DNA of 53,706 nt from CAYUCJ01 sp049282265 (lineage in GTDB: Bacteria > Desulfobacterota > DSM-4660 > Desulfatiglandales > Desulfatiglandaceae): positions 1 to 53,706 of the forward strand of contig JBAPTR010000086.1 in the NCBI GenBank assembly GCA_049282265.1, written 5' to 3'. A program made the position numbers and the translations under genes. How positions within the stretch are numbered: the first letter of the stretch is position 1; every line of letters starts with the position of its first letter. Below the pieces are notes generated by a model. That model did no database searches. It was given only the letters and a program-made list of their open reading frames with translations, and was not told where the DNA came from. Of this stretch, positions 1 to 9,064 are shown in pieces.

Positions 1-1758
1 GCTGCCGCCATGGCTTTCCACGATTCCGAGGCTCAAGGGCAATCCAAGACCGGTACCTGTCTCCTTGGTACTGAAAAAAGGGTCAAAGACGCTTTTCAGA
101 TGGTCTTTCGAGATACCCGTCCCCTGATCTTCCACCGTAAAGCGGACGAACTTTTGATACCCCGGTAATGGTTCCCCGCCCACGAACCCGGTGGAAAAGG
201 AGAGAACGCCACCTGAATCCATGGCGTCCATGGCGTTGATGAGCAGATTGACCAGGACCTGTTCCATCTGGTGGGGATCCACGGGAAGGGGTGGCAGGAG
301 CGGGTCAAGATGGTTTTCGAAATGAATATTTTTCTCCAATGCCTGCTTGCTGAACAAATCCTGAACGGAAAGGATCAGTCTGTTGAAGTCCGTGGGGACC
401 TTTTTGGGCAGGGATTGTCTCGCAAAATAGAGGAATTCAGAGACAAACGTGTTAAGGCGATCAATTTCCTCGGAGACAAGCTCAGTATATTCCTGAATAA
501 CGGAGTCTTCCGGCCGCCTTCGCTGGAGGTAGACGATCGCTCCTTTCATGGCGTTAAGCGGATTTCTGATCTCATGGGCCACTCCGGCGGAGAGCCTTCC
601 CAGAGAGATCAATTTTTCCGATCTCACCAGTTCATTTTGAATGAGGGAAAGGTTCTTGATCATACGGTTAAATGACCGCGTCAAGTCCCCCAGTTCGTCA
701 CGGGACTGGATGGGGATTTCCTGATTCAGGTCGCCGTTTGCCACATGGTGGGTTGCGACCACGAGGTTGCGTACGGGCCGAAGGAGATAGTAGGAAAGGA
801 CGCTCACGCCGATCACGGCAAAAATGAGGGTTATGGCCACGACCTGTATGACTCTGGTCTGTATGGCCTGGGCTTCCCTGCGGAATTCATCAATAGGGAT
901 GGTCACGGCGAGGGACCAGCCCATAGTGGGGATCGGGGCAAAGGCGGCCACCTTTTCATCGCCGTTGAAGGTATACTCCTTCCATCTGCTTCCGCCGGTC
1001 ATCATCTGGAGAACGAGGTTATTGAGACTCTTGTCCGGGTAGTTATGAAGGTCAAAATGGTAGGGCTTGAAACGCGGGTGCGCAATATTCCGGCCCTGAT
1101 GGTCCACGAGAAAGGCATAGCCTCTTTCACCCACGTGGATCTTTTTCACCATTTGAAGGATCTTCTCGTAGTCCAGATCTATGACCACCACGCCTGCAAA
1201 TTCCTTCCACCCGCTGGAAATGGATCTCGCCCAATGGATAACGTATCCTTTCCTGGAAGGTGAGTAAGTGATGGGCGATATGCTGCTTCCGTTTATTCCC
1301 TTTTGCCGTGCATCTTTAAAAAAAGGCGCATCGAGGAAAGTGGTTTTCTCCTCTTTGGCACTCCCCGCTCTGACCCTGATTCTTTCCTCGCCCAGGTTAT
1401 CGATATACCGGATTTGATAGTAGTAGGGGGTCCTGGCAAGAAAGTGCTTAAAAAGCCTCACGATGTTATCGTAATTAAACTCCGCTTCGGCAGCAAGGCG
1501 GAAGGAGCGTGCCGTGAAATAGTCTTCAATAACCGGAAGACGCGAAATGGTGTCGAGATCCATGCGGCAATAGTAGAAGATGTCATTGATCTCACCTGCT
1601 CTTGCTTTAACTTTCACCATCTGTTCGTGGCGGACCAGGCGGTTGACCCGCTCAACGGACGCCCGGCTTGACAGGTATCCCACCAGGGCTATGGGAATGC
1701 AGAGCAATGGGAGGATAAATAAAAGGAGTTTCAGGGATATGGAAAATCTTATTTTCAT
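1..1758 (-). CDS. Sensor histidine kinase with extracytoplasmic Cache-like domain (3' end outside window)
   Basis: The reading frame is open from the ATG at 1758 to the left edge (586 codons visible); an in-frame TAA lies 12 nt upstream of the ATG. The order is: membrane segment at about residues 8-28, a periplasmic dCache-like sensor (about 35-300), a second membrane segment (about 303-325), HAMP linker, HisKA domain with phospho-acceptor His395 in GVAHEIRNPLNAM, and a HATPase domain with N box (LVNLLINAMDAM) and G boxes (DQGTGIS, GTGLGLPLS). It should autophosphorylate on binding an unknown small ligand and pass phosphate to a response regulator, perhaps encoded just beyond the edge. It points away from the ABC-transporter operon, so no link to that is claimed. 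Confidence 0.93.
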   Translation of the reverse strand, partial: MKIRFSISLKLLLFILPLLCIPIALVGYLSSRASVERVNRLVRHEQMVKVKARAGEINDIFYYCRMDLDTISRLPVIEDYFTARSFRLAAEAEFNYDNIVRLFKHFLARTPYYYQIRYIDNLGEERIRVRAGSAKEEKTTFLDAPFFKDARQKGINGSSISPITYSPSRKGYVIHWARSISSGWKEFAGVVVIDLDYEKILQMVKKIHVGERGYAFLVDHQGRNIAHPRFKPYHFDLHNYPDKSLNNLVLQMMTGGSRWKEYTFNGDEKVAAFAPIPTMGWSLAVTIPIDEFRREAQAIQTRVIQVVAITLIFAVIGVSVLSYYLLRPVRNLVVATHHVANGDLNQEIPIQSRDELGDLTRSFNRMIKNLSLIQNELVRSEKLISLGRLSAGVAHEIRNPLNAMKGAIVYLQRRRPEDSVIQEYTELVSEEIDRLNTFVSEFLYFARQSLPKKVPTDFNRLILSVQDLFSKQALEKNIHFENHLDPLLPPLPVDPHQMEQVLVNLLINAMDAMDSGGVLSFSTGFVGGEPLPGYQKFVRFTVEDQGTGISKDHLKSVFDPFFSTKETGTGLGLPLSLGIVESHGGS

Positions 1759-1865
1759 GGATGGCTGTTAGAATATTTCCAGCATATTTCCGTCGCCTGG
1801 AATCTGCACAAGACAGGTGAAAAGAGCGTAGCACTTTCTCCGGGTGAATGAAAGGAGGAACTGTT

Positions 1866-1955
1866 ATGGAAAATTCGGACAGACCACCCGCGGATAGATC
1901 TCCAGCAGGACCTGTGGATAAGGCAGCCACAAGAACGGCGGGCGAAAAGAGGTGA
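1866..1955 (+). CDS. Possible 29-residue peptide with a strong ribosome binding site
   Basis: A short frame starting MENSDRPPADRSPAGPVDKA lies in the 324-bp gap between the kinase and the acyl-CoA ligase. It is preceded by GAAAGGAGG with 7 nt to the ATG, one of the best Shine-Dalgarno matches in the window, which is why it is listed. The peptide is hydrophilic, rich in Pro, Ala and charged residues, and has no recognisable motif. A second tiny frame starts GTG on its stop. It may be a leader peptide, a remnant or chance. Nothing else was seen in this gap. Confidence 0.25.
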   Translation: MENSDRPPADRSPAGPVDKAATRTAGEKR

Positions 1956-2082
1956 TTCATCCGGCAGGCGGACAGTCTAAATGACAAAGTGAATATTTCG
2001 AAAAAATAGAATACGGAAGGGCAGGCGGACAACCTGTTTGATGCACGGGTCTAGGATAGCTGAGGTGCCGGGATGGGCATGA

Positions 2083-3726
2083 TCATTCGTCAGCCCGCCT
2101 TTTCTCTTCACTGCGTATTTCCCTGCGAAGGAGTTTCCCCACTTTCGATTTGGGCAGCATATCCCTGAATTCGATATATTGGGGGACCTTGTAGGAAACG
2201 AGCCTCCCGCGGCACCACTTGATGAGATCATAGCCCGTAATCCCTTTTACATCCTCCTTTAAAACCACATAAGCCTTGATCCTTTCGCCGACTTTTTCAT
2301 CCGGCACACCGACCACACAGGAACCGATCACAGCCGGGTTTTCTTGCAGAACCGCTTCGATCTCGGAAGCAGATACCCGGTAGCCCTTGTGTTTGATGGT
2401 GTCCACGGTACGGTCTATGAAATAAAGATTTCCCTCCTCGTCCATGGACATGACATCCGCAGTCCTGTACCACGTTACGCCATCTATCTCCACGAATGAC
2501 TCGGCCGTTTCCTCAGGCTTATTGAGGTAGGCCGAAACCATATAGTTGGATGAAACAAGCAATTCCCCTGCTTCCCCGGTCTTCACTTCTTTGAGTGTCG
2601 CACGATCCACGAGCTTTACTTTTTTCGAGGGAACCACTCGGCCCACACTCTTAGGGGGGTTTTCCTTGTCGACCGGACACATGGAGACCCCTCCACAGGT
2701 CTCGGTTGCGCCGTAGCCCTGGTAGATCCGCTTCCCGAAGGTCTCAAACCAACGGCGGCCCACTTCCACGGGAAGCACATCCCCGGCGCTGTACCAGTAA
2801 TCCACGGAACTCAGATCATATTGCTCCAGACGGTCATGTTCCAGAATCATGCGGTAGAGGGTGGGAACTCCGATCATGCTCCTCGCCCGAAACTTTTCGA
2901 TGGCATCGAAAGTCGCATCCAGGTTAACCCGTGGCTGGAGCATGAGGGTCCCCCCTACGAGAAGCGTACTCAGGCTGCAGGTCTGGCCCAGGATGTGAAA
3001 AAGCGGTGCATTCCCTAAAATCACGTTTTCCTCGGCCGGGAAAAGGGGCTCACTGACCCTGATCTGCTCTTCAGCGGATACCAGGAACAGGTCGTGGGTG
3101 TAAGGCACCCCTTTCGGGAACTTGGTGGTCCCCCCTGTATAGAGGATTTGAGCAATCTCCTGCCCCCCACCATCAAGGGGTGGCAGATCCGGTCCCGCCT
3201 GTCTCTTTTCTGAGAGCAGTTTCCTGAGCGAATAGGTTCCTTCGCTGAGAGCAATTTGTCCCTTGGGGATGATGTCAAACAAAATGCCGAAATAGCGTTT
3301 CCACCAAGGCAGCAGGTCGGCCATTTTTGAAACGATCACCCGCTTGATGCCGGTTTTCGGTATGACTTCCGTGACATAGCCGAAATTGGTATCGGCACAA
3401 ATCACGGTTTCAGCATCACTGTCATTCGCGATATAGGTTAGATCGTGTGGGGTGTAAATGGGCGTGATGGGGATGCAGACTGCCCCTAGACGTTGGGCAC
3501 CCAGCCAGGAGACCACCCACTGGATGCTGTTGGGGAGATAGATCAGGATCCTGTGCCCGGGTCTGATCCCCATGCCGGCAAGTGCGGCGGCAAAATATTC
3601 CGCCATGCGCATCACTGTCAGGTAAGAATACCGCGTTCCCAGGTAAATAATGGCCGTGCGGTCTCCCCTTTGTCTGGCGACGTCTTGAAAGGTTTTGAAG
3701 ATATTTCTTTTTTCCCCTGTCCCCAT
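2083..3726 (-). CDS. AMP-forming acyl-CoA ligase (ANL superfamily)
   Basis: Activates a carboxylic acid to its CoA thioester with ATP. From the preferred ATG the protein has 547 residues. The phosphate-binding motif ILYTGGTTKFPKG lies at about 195-207, followed by YQGYGATETCGG and, in the C-terminal lid, YRTADVMSMDEEG, DRTVDTIKHKGYRVS and PKSKVGKLLRRE with the catalytic lysine. The ATG at 3726 starts 4 nt after the stop of the upstream ATPase gene; an ATG at 3780 in the same frame would add 18 residues overlapping that gene and is less likely. As the last gene of the importer operon it probably traps the imported acid as CoA ester. The substrate (fatty, aromatic or branched acid) cannot be read from the sequence. 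Confidence 0.88.
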   Translation of the reverse strand: MGTGEKRNIFKTFQDVARQRGDRTAIIYLGTRYSYLTVMRMAEYFAAALAGMGIRPGHRILIYLPNSIQWVVSWLGAQRLGAVCIPITPIYTPHDLTYIANDSDAETVICADTNFGYVTEVIPKTGIKRVIVSKMADLLPWWKRYFGILFDIIPKGQIALSEGTYSLRKLLSEKRQAGPDLPPLDGGGQEIAQILYTGGTTKFPKGVPYTHDLFLVSAEEQIRVSEPLFPAEENVILGNAPLFHILGQTCSLSTLLVGGTLMLQPRVNLDATFDAIEKFRARSMIGVPTLYRMILEHDRLEQYDLSSVDYWYSAGDVLPVEVGRRWFETFGKRIYQGYGATETCGGVSMCPVDKENPPKSVGRVVPSKKVKLVDRATLKEVKTGEAGELLVSSNYMVSAYLNKPEETAESFVEIDGVTWYRTADVMSMDEEGNLYFIDRTVDTIKHKGYRVSASEIEAVLQENPAVIGSCVVGVPDEKVGERIKAYVVLKEDVKGITGYDLIKWCRGRLVSYKVPQYIEFRDMLPKSKVGKLLRREIRSEEKRRADE

Positions 3727-3730
3727 AAAT

Positions 3731-4507
3731 TCAAACCCCGAAATAAGCGGCCTTGACCTCTGGATTTTCCATGAGTTCACGGCCCGTACCGGTCAAGGTG
3801 AGCATACCGTTTTCAATGATGTATCCCCTGTCAATAATCGGCAGGACTGGCCTGGCAAACTGTTCGCTCAACAGTACCGTAATCTTTGGCGGGTCCCTGT
3901 TGAGCTTGGAAATGCCGTCAACAACCGTCTTTTGCATAATGGGGCTCAGTCCCAGGAGGGGCTCGTCAAGGAGCAGGAGTCTCGGCCGAACGACCAAGGC
4001 CATACCGATGGCCAGCATCTGTTGCTCTCCCCCGCTCAAAAAACCCGCCTTTCTCGACTTCAAATGGACCAGTGGAGGGAAAAGCTCAAAGACCTGGTCC
4101 ATGACCTGCCGGATCTCCGCCCTTTTCCTCAGGTACCCGGCGATCTTCAGGTTTTCCACCACGCTGCTTTCGGGAAACACGGGATGTCTTTCCCGCGAAA
4201 GGACAATCCCCTTTCTGACCCTTTCACTCGGTTTCATGGTGGTTATGTCCCTGCCTTCAAACAGGACCTCGCCGAAGATATTGATCCGCTCTCCCCCACG
4301 CCGCATCTCCTTGATGCGCATGTCCACGATAAGACCCGAAAGGGTATTCATCAGGGTGGTCTTCCCTGCGCTGTTTGAACCGATCACGCCGACCATCTCT
4401 CCCTTGCCAAGTTCCATGCTGAAATCATTGAGGGCCAGCGCGTTTTCAAAAAAGACCATGAGGTTTTTGACTTCGAGCATTTTCTCCCCTGCGTTCATTC
4501 TTCCCAT
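3731..4507 (-). CDS. livF: HAAT-family ABC transporter ATP-binding protein, LivF type
   Basis: One of two cytoplasmic ATPases that drive the importer. In 258 residues it shows Walker A GSNSAGKTT (43-51, with Ser where most relatives have Gly or Ala), signature LSGGEQQ and Walker B LLLLDEPLLGLSP. It is closest to LivF, which works as a heterodimer with LivG. The gene starts 12 nt after livG and is followed after 4 nt by the acyl-CoA ligase, so the whole set is probably one transcript. The N-terminal 9 residues before MLEVKNL may not be translated. The transported solute need not be an amino acid: this family also moves urea, amides and aromatic acids. Confidence 0.87.
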   Translation of the reverse strand: MGRMNAGEKMLEVKNLMVFFENALALNDFSMELGKGEMVGVIGSNSAGKTTLMNTLSGLIVDMRIKEMRRGGERINIFGEVLFEGRDITTMKPSERVRKGIVLSRERHPVFPESSVVENLKIAGYLRKRAEIRQVMDQVFELFPPLVHLKSRKAGFLSGGEQQMLAIGMALVVRPRLLLLDEPLLGLSPIMQKTVVDGISKLNRDPPKITVLLSEQFARPVLPIIDRGYIIENGMLTLTGTGRELMENPEVKAAYFGV

Positions 4508-4519
4508 ATGTGCCCCGGC

Positions 4520-5272
4520 CTACACCTCTGTGCCCAGGTAGGCCTTCTTGACATCATCGCTTTCCATTACTTCAGAAGGCACCCCGTCCGCGATCTTTAT
4601 CCCGTAATTGAGCACGATAACCCGGTCTGCAATCCGAAAGAGCTCTTTCAATCGGTGCTCGATCATGATAACGGTTTTCCCTTGCTGGCGAAGTTTCTCT
4701 ATGATGGGAACGATGCTCGCCACCTCGGCCAGGCTCAGGCCGGAAAAAAGCTCATCCAGGATCAGGAGGTCGGGTTTGAGTGCTATCGCCTTGGCCAGTT
4801 CGAGCCTCTTGAGGTACCCTTGGGGCAATACGCTTGCCACCTTGTAGGCCACGTGGGAATCCCTTTCGAATCCCACCTCCTCGAGGAGATCCAGGGCAAC
4901 GGCGTCCCTCGAGCCATACCTGCCGCCGGCAAGCTTTTTCACCCTCGGTGAATAGAGCGGAATGATCATGTTCTTATAGGCAGGCAGTTGGTAAAAGGGC
5001 CGGACCATCTGGAAGGTTCTGGCGATCCCTAGACAAACGATCCGGTGCGGGGCCCAGCGGGTGATGTCCCGGCCCTTGTAGTTCACCGTGCCTCTCGAAC
5101 ACTTGACGAATCCCGTGATCAGGTTGACCAGCGTGGTTTTTCCGGAGCCGTTTGGACCGATAACCCCCAGGAGTTCCCCCTGTTCAAGATCGAAATTGAC
5201 GAGGTTCAGCGCCTGAACACCGCCGAACGCCTTCGAGAGATCTCTCACCTGAAGAAGAGAAGTCACGGTCAT
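4520..5272 (-). CDS. livG: HAAT-family ABC transporter ATP-binding protein, LivG type, with altered motifs
   Basis: A 250-residue ATPase partner of the LivF-type protein. Walker A GPNGSGKTT (39-47) and the switch histidine (H206 in MIEHR) are intact, but two usually rigid motifs differ: the signature reads LPQGYLKRLELA (149-160) where LivG relatives have LSYGxQRxLEIA, and Walker B is LLILDELFSGL (Leu after the catalytic Asp-Glu instead of Pro). It overlaps livM by 4 nt (ATGA), which indicates translational coupling. Since the LivF-type partner keeps a canonical signature, the pair may hydrolyse ATP asymmetrically; that is inference. Confidence 0.86.
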   Translation of the reverse strand: MTVTSLLQVRDLSKAFGGVQALNLVNFDLEQGELLGVIGPNGSGKTTLVNLITGFVKCSRGTVNYKGRDITRWAPHRIVCLGIARTFQMVRPFYQLPAYKNMIIPLYSPRVKKLAGGRYGSRDAVALDLLEEVGFERDSHVAYKVASVLPQGYLKRLELAKAIALKPDLLILDELFSGLSLAEVASIVPIIEKLRQQGKTVIMIEHRLKELFRIADRVIVLNYGIKIADGVPSEVMESDDVKKAYLGTEV

Positions 5273-6273
5273 TTGTCAACCTCAACCCACCGGTCGAATT
5301 GATGGTATCTGCGCTGGATAAAGTGAAAAATGCCCTCCGGCAGGGCCACGATAAAAATGACCAGGAACAGGCCGTAGAAAACGATACGCAGTCCACCGAT
5401 TCCTCTCAACACCTCGGAGAGGGGAACGAGCAGGCAGGCGCCCAGGGTAGCTCCCGCGAGCGTGCCCGGCCCTCCCACCACCGCGGCCGCAATGGGAAGG
5501 ATGGAGTAGTCGAGTGCAAAGACAGGCATGCCCACGAACATATAGACATGGGTCATGAGCGCACCAGCGAATGCCCCGATCGCACTTGAGAGCAGAAGGG
5601 CCTGGATTTTTATCCGGTAGATGTTTATTCCCGCATTGGTAACGGACCGGTCACTGTCATTCAGACCTCTGAGAACCAGGCCGAAATCAGATGCCAGCAT
5701 CCTCCTGAAACCAAAGAGGGCACAGAGAAGGGCAATCACGGCAACATAGAGCTCCACCCACCTGGAGGGGAGCGAGGAGAGACCGCTTAATCCTTCTGTT
5801 CCCCCGAAAATCTTCGACGCCTCAATGATGCGGACCAGCATGATCGGAATAATCAGGGTCACCATGGAAAAATAGATGCCACGGAGCCGCAGGACCGGGA
5901 GGAGCAGGATGGTGCAGATAAGGGCGCCGAGAATGGCGGCGGCCGGAATCGTCACAAAGGGACTGAGCCCCAGGTAATGATTCAATACGCCGGCGCTGTA
6001 GGCCCCCATCCCGAAAAAAAGGGCCTGCCCCAGGGAAACCATGCCGCTTTGGGCCAGGATATCCCAACTGATGGCAAGGAGGGCAAAAACAGCCACCGAA
6101 AGCATCACCCGCTGCCAGTAACCGCCCAGGAACGGGGGCAGCAGGAGAAAGCCAATGATGGGCAGCAGCCTTGGGCCTGAAAGATAAAGCATCTCCTTCC
6201 AGGAGCAAAGGGCGAATATATCGCTTGACCTGGCCTTGATGCCCCGATCAATTCTCTCTTTTCTTTTTTTCAA
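5269..6273 (-). CDS. livM: HAAT-family ABC transporter permease, LivM type
   Basis: An inner-membrane permease of 334 residues with about eight to ten hydrophobic segments and the LivM-type core (DILAQSGMVSLGQALFFGMG; VVGGPGTLAGATLGACLL). It forms the channel with the LivH-type subunit. The N-terminus carries an unusually basic stretch (KKRKERIDRGIKAR), which would sit in the cytoplasm. The start lies 4 nt after the livH stop and the end overlaps livG by 4 nt, so the order livK-livH-livM-livG-livF is kept as in classical operons. Confidence 0.88.
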   Translation of the reverse strand: MKKRKERIDRGIKARSSDIFALCSWKEMLYLSGPRLLPIIGFLLLPPFLGGYWQRVMLSVAVFALLAISWDILAQSGMVSLGQALFFGMGAYSAGVLNHYLGLSPFVTIPAAAILGALICTILLLPVLRLRGIYFSMVTLIIPIMLVRIIEASKIFGGTEGLSGLSSLPSRWVELYVAVIALLCALFGFRRMLASDFGLVLRGLNDSDRSVTNAGINIYRIKIQALLLSSAIGAFAGALMTHVYMFVGMPVFALDYSILPIAAAVVGGPGTLAGATLGACLLVPLSEVLRGIGGLRIVFYGLFLVIFIVALPEGIFHFIQRRYHQFDRWVEVDK

Positions 6274-6277
6274 TGGG

Positions 6278-7279
6278 TTAGATCCTCTCTTCCAACTCTT
6301 TTTGCTTCCCGAAAAAGCCGGAAGGTTTCACCACCAGCACAATAAGGATTGCCGCCAGACTGACCGTCATGGTCCAGTGGGATCCGATATAGGTATCAGT
6401 GAGGCGCTCTGCGAATCCAATAACAAAGGCCGCCACAACCAGTCCACCGGTGCTCCCCAGCCCGCCGATAATACAAACCGCCAAAGCCTTGATCAGGACA
6501 TCATAGCCTTCCCCGACGGAAATACTTCCGAGCGGTATAATGACCGTGGCGGCCACGGCGGCCAAGGCCGCACCCAGTGAAACGCTCAGCGTTGCGATCC
6601 AGTCGGAATCCATACCGAAAGTCAGGGCGGTGCGTTCGTCTTGAGCGATCCCCCTAAAAGCCAGTCCAAGGGAGGTATGATGGGTAAAAATCCAGAGGGC
6701 GGCGATAATCGCCGTGCTGATAAGCACGATCATTATCCGCTGCATATCCACGAAGGTGCCTAGGATAAAAAAGCTCTTGTCCACGAAAACCGGAAGGGTG
6801 TATTCAAAACCTACAAATCCGAGGTAGCGAAACAGTTCCAGGATAGCCAGACCCATGCCGAAGGTGGCGATGACCTCCGAGAGCACCTGGCCTCTCACAC
6901 GCAAGAGGACAAGCCGGTACATCAAGGCCCCCAGGAATGCCGTAAATAGGATGGAAAGAAGCACCGACAGGGGATAAGGCAGGCCTAGTAGGTGAAGCAA
7001 TATCCAGCTCGTGTAGGCAGAGAAAATATAGAGCGCCCCATAGGCAAAATTGGCAATCCCGCTGATGCCGAAGGTCAAATTAAAGCCGAGTGCCATCAGC
7101 ATAAGAATGATGCTGTTAATCACTGCATAGATTACTGTCCCGGCGAACATGAAACGCGGCACTCCTTGAGGTAGTGCGAGGTAAAACGGCCATACATCCC
7201 CCATATGGGCGCGTAAACCGTACAGGGATGAAGACGATTTGAGAAAACGGCGGTCCAGCTTCCCTCCGGGCCGGCCCAA
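6278..7279 (-). CDS. livH: HAAT-family ABC transporter permease, LivH type
   Basis: A second inner-membrane permease (up to 333 residues) recognised by the LivH core: AVINSIILMLMALGFNLTFG, GIANFAYGALYIFSAY and, near the C-terminus, SISVGEGYDVLIKALAVCII followed by GGLGSTGGLVVAAFVIGF. The true start is uncertain: the first Met at 7279 gives a hydrophilic N-terminus, and Met codons at 7204 (MGDVWPF) and 7150 (MFAGTV) are reasonable alternatives, the last giving a typical LivH length. It lies 51 nt after the binding-protein gene and 4 nt before livM. Confidence 0.87.
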   Translation of the reverse strand: MGRPGGKLDRRFLKSSSSLYGLRAHMGDVWPFYLALPQGVPRFMFAGTVIYAVINSIILMLMALGFNLTFGISGIANFAYGALYIFSAYTSWILLHLLGLPYPLSVLLSILFTAFLGALMYRLVLLRVRGQVLSEVIATFGMGLAILELFRYLGFVGFEYTLPVFVDKSFFILGTFVDMQRIMIVLISTAIIAALWIFTHHTSLGLAFRGIAQDERTALTFGMDSDWIATLSVSLGAALAAVAATVIIPLGSISVGEGYDVLIKALAVCIIGGLGSTGGLVVAAFVIGFAERLTDTYIGSHWTMTVSLAAILIVLVVKPSGFFGKQKELEERI

Positions 7280-7330
7280 AGCTCAAGGGCCCGTCCCGGA
7301 TAGAAGCATCAGCCCGGGATTCTCACCAAC

Positions 7331-8611
7331 TTATTTCAGGGATTTGAGGCCGGGAGGCAATTCAATCTTGCCATCGGCGATCGCTGGCGGAAAGACAATC
7401 GTGCGCCCGCCGCCGGCCTTCCACTGGAATACAGCCGCTACAGCCGTTTTCGAGGGATCGAGGCCGTAAATGATCTGGTGTCCTTTATCGAACTTCATCC
7501 TTCCCATGGCTCCCATGCGGTCCGTCTTTTCCAGTGCGGCCACAATGGCGTCGGCATCCAGTGTTCCGGCCCGCTCGATGGCCTCTGCCAGAATGAAAAC
7601 CGATTCATAGGCCGGAGCCGGGCCGTGCCCGGCCTCCAGGTTCTTGCCCCAGCGCTTCTTGTAGGCCTTGTGAAAGGCCACCGCCTTCGGCACCCGTTTC
7701 GATGTAATGGCGCTTCCCATCTCGAAATTGCAGTTGACAGCTCCTGCGATTTTTCCGTCGAAGGTCTTCCAGGCGCCGGGGCCTGCAAGTGGGGAGATGA
7801 AGCCGGCCATCAGGCTGGGAACCCTCATGGTATTCCATTGTTTTACCAGGGTACCGCTCTGGGGCATATCAAAAATGGGAAGAATCACCTGTGCCCCTTT
7901 GGCGCGGACCTTCATCAAAGCGGACGAAAAATCAGAGGTCCCGGTCGGATAACTTTCCTGTCCCAAGACAGACCATCCGGCCTTGGCGAAATAGAGCTTC
8001 TGCATCAGCTCGGCGGTCTTTCGCGCCCAGGCCACGTCTTGGTTCATGATAAAGACCTTGTTGAAACCGAATTGCTTATTGATGAAGGCCATCGTGCCAA
8101 CAAGATACTTGACCAGATATTTGGCATTGAGACATGTCCTGAAAATGTATTTGTATTTGGCAGGATTTTTCTTTATTTTGCTTTCCGACGCAGGAGACAT
8201 GGCAATGGTCCCGAGGAGGGGCACCTTGTATTTGGCAATAATATCCATGCCGGCAAGAAGGGCCTCAGAGCGAAAGGGCCCCACCACCAGGGCAGTCGGC
8301 TTTTTTTCTAGGATTATTTTTTCAAGTCCCAGAAGGGCCTCGGGAACGGGAACCCCCGGCGCGGCATCCCGGATGTCAATTGACTCCACCTTGAAAGGCA
8401 TTTTCTTGCCTCCCACCAGGACCCCGCCTTTGGCGTTGATTTCTTCCACCGCCATTTTCACGGCCTTAAGCGCCTCCTTGCCTTCGAGAAAACCGGTTGA
8501 CGTGGGAACACCGATCACAATCGCCTTCCCGGCATACGCGGAACCGACCGGGAATGAAAAAACCAAGACCAACGTCAACAACAGACCCGATAATGCCATT
8601 TTGCCTTTCAT
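7331..8611 (-). CDS. livK: HAAT periplasmic substrate-binding protein, LivK type (copy 1)
   Basis: Captures the solute in the periplasm and delivers it to LivH/LivM. The chosen ATG at 8611 has AGGAGG 6 nt upstream; a GTG two codons earlier would sit on the ribosome site. A Sec signal peptide (hydrophobic core LSGLLLTLVLVFSFPV, cleavage near AYA) precedes a type I periplasmic-binding fold starting KAIVIGVPTSTGFLEGKEAL and ending with KTAVAAVFQWKAGG. It shares most of its central sequence with copy 2 upstream (for example FRTCLNAKYLV, NQDVAWAR, VILPIFDMP, EAGHGPAPAY), so the two are tandem paralogues. Confidence 0.9.
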   Translation of the reverse strand: MKGKMALSGLLLTLVLVFSFPVGSAYAGKAIVIGVPTSTGFLEGKEALKAVKMAVEEINAKGGVLVGGKKMPFKVESIDIRDAAPGVPVPEALLGLEKIILEKKPTALVVGPFRSEALLAGMDIIAKYKVPLLGTIAMSPASESKIKKNPAKYKYIFRTCLNAKYLVKYLVGTMAFINKQFGFNKVFIMNQDVAWARKTAELMQKLYFAKAGWSVLGQESYPTGTSDFSSALMKVRAKGAQVILPIFDMPQSGTLVKQWNTMRVPSLMAGFISPLAGPGAWKTFDGKIAGAVNCNFEMGSAITSKRVPKAVAFHKAYKKRWGKNLEAGHGPAPAYESVFILAEAIERAGTLDADAIVAALEKTDRMGAMGRMKFDKGHQIIYGLDPSKTAVAAVFQWKAGGGRTIVFPPAIADGKIELPPGLKSLK

Positions 8612-9064
8612 CTTCACCCTCCTTCATCTGAGCCGGGTTTCAAGTGCCGGCATGGTTCGGTTGAGGGGTCCGGAACATAACGTTCACCCCCCCTCAATAA
8701 GGTAGTAGGCCAAATCCGACACCCGGTTTCTATCTAATAGGGAATCCCAACTTCATAGGCCGGAAACCAGGCCGGTGCCGCAAGAATAACTCGTGGGCGC
8801 ACATTCGCTAAACATTGCAATCTCTGTGCCGAGCTTGAAGATATCATAACCTATCGGCAATACAGGACTTATTTCATTATTTACATATCGCCCTCTTCAA
8901 CATGTTACTTTTCGAAACAGATCTTTTCCAAAAACCGCAGGCATCTTGCGTTGACAATCATCGATTCATCGTATTTTCATCGGGTTGCTCTGTGTTTCCT
9001 TTCGTAACATATCCAAATTGATGTCATCGTACAAGTCCGGTCCCCAAGGCTTGTTATTCAGAGA
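8612..9064 (-). other. Intergenic leader between the two livK paralogues, with one hairpin
   Basis: No gene is supported in these 453 bases. A hairpin with 8-bp arms (TTGAGGGG at 8661-8668, CCCCTCAA at 8690-8697, 21-nt loop) lies about 50 nt before livK copy 1 on the transcribed strand; it has no U-run, so it is more likely a leader structure or an mRNA-processing barrier than a terminator. I could not find a convincing sigma-70 promoter for livK copy 1 on the minus strand. Confidence 0.45.

Noticed and set aside
3727..3780. An 18-residue N-terminal extension of the acyl-CoA ligase
   Set aside because: It overlaps the LivF-type gene by about 50 nt, whereas the ATG at 3726 gives the typical N-terminus and sits 4 nt after the upstream stop.
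8951..8977. A plus-strand TTGACA with a TATTTT 15 nt later between the livK genes
   Set aside because: The spacing is too short for a sigma-70 promoter and no plus-strand gene follows; both flanking genes are on the minus strand.
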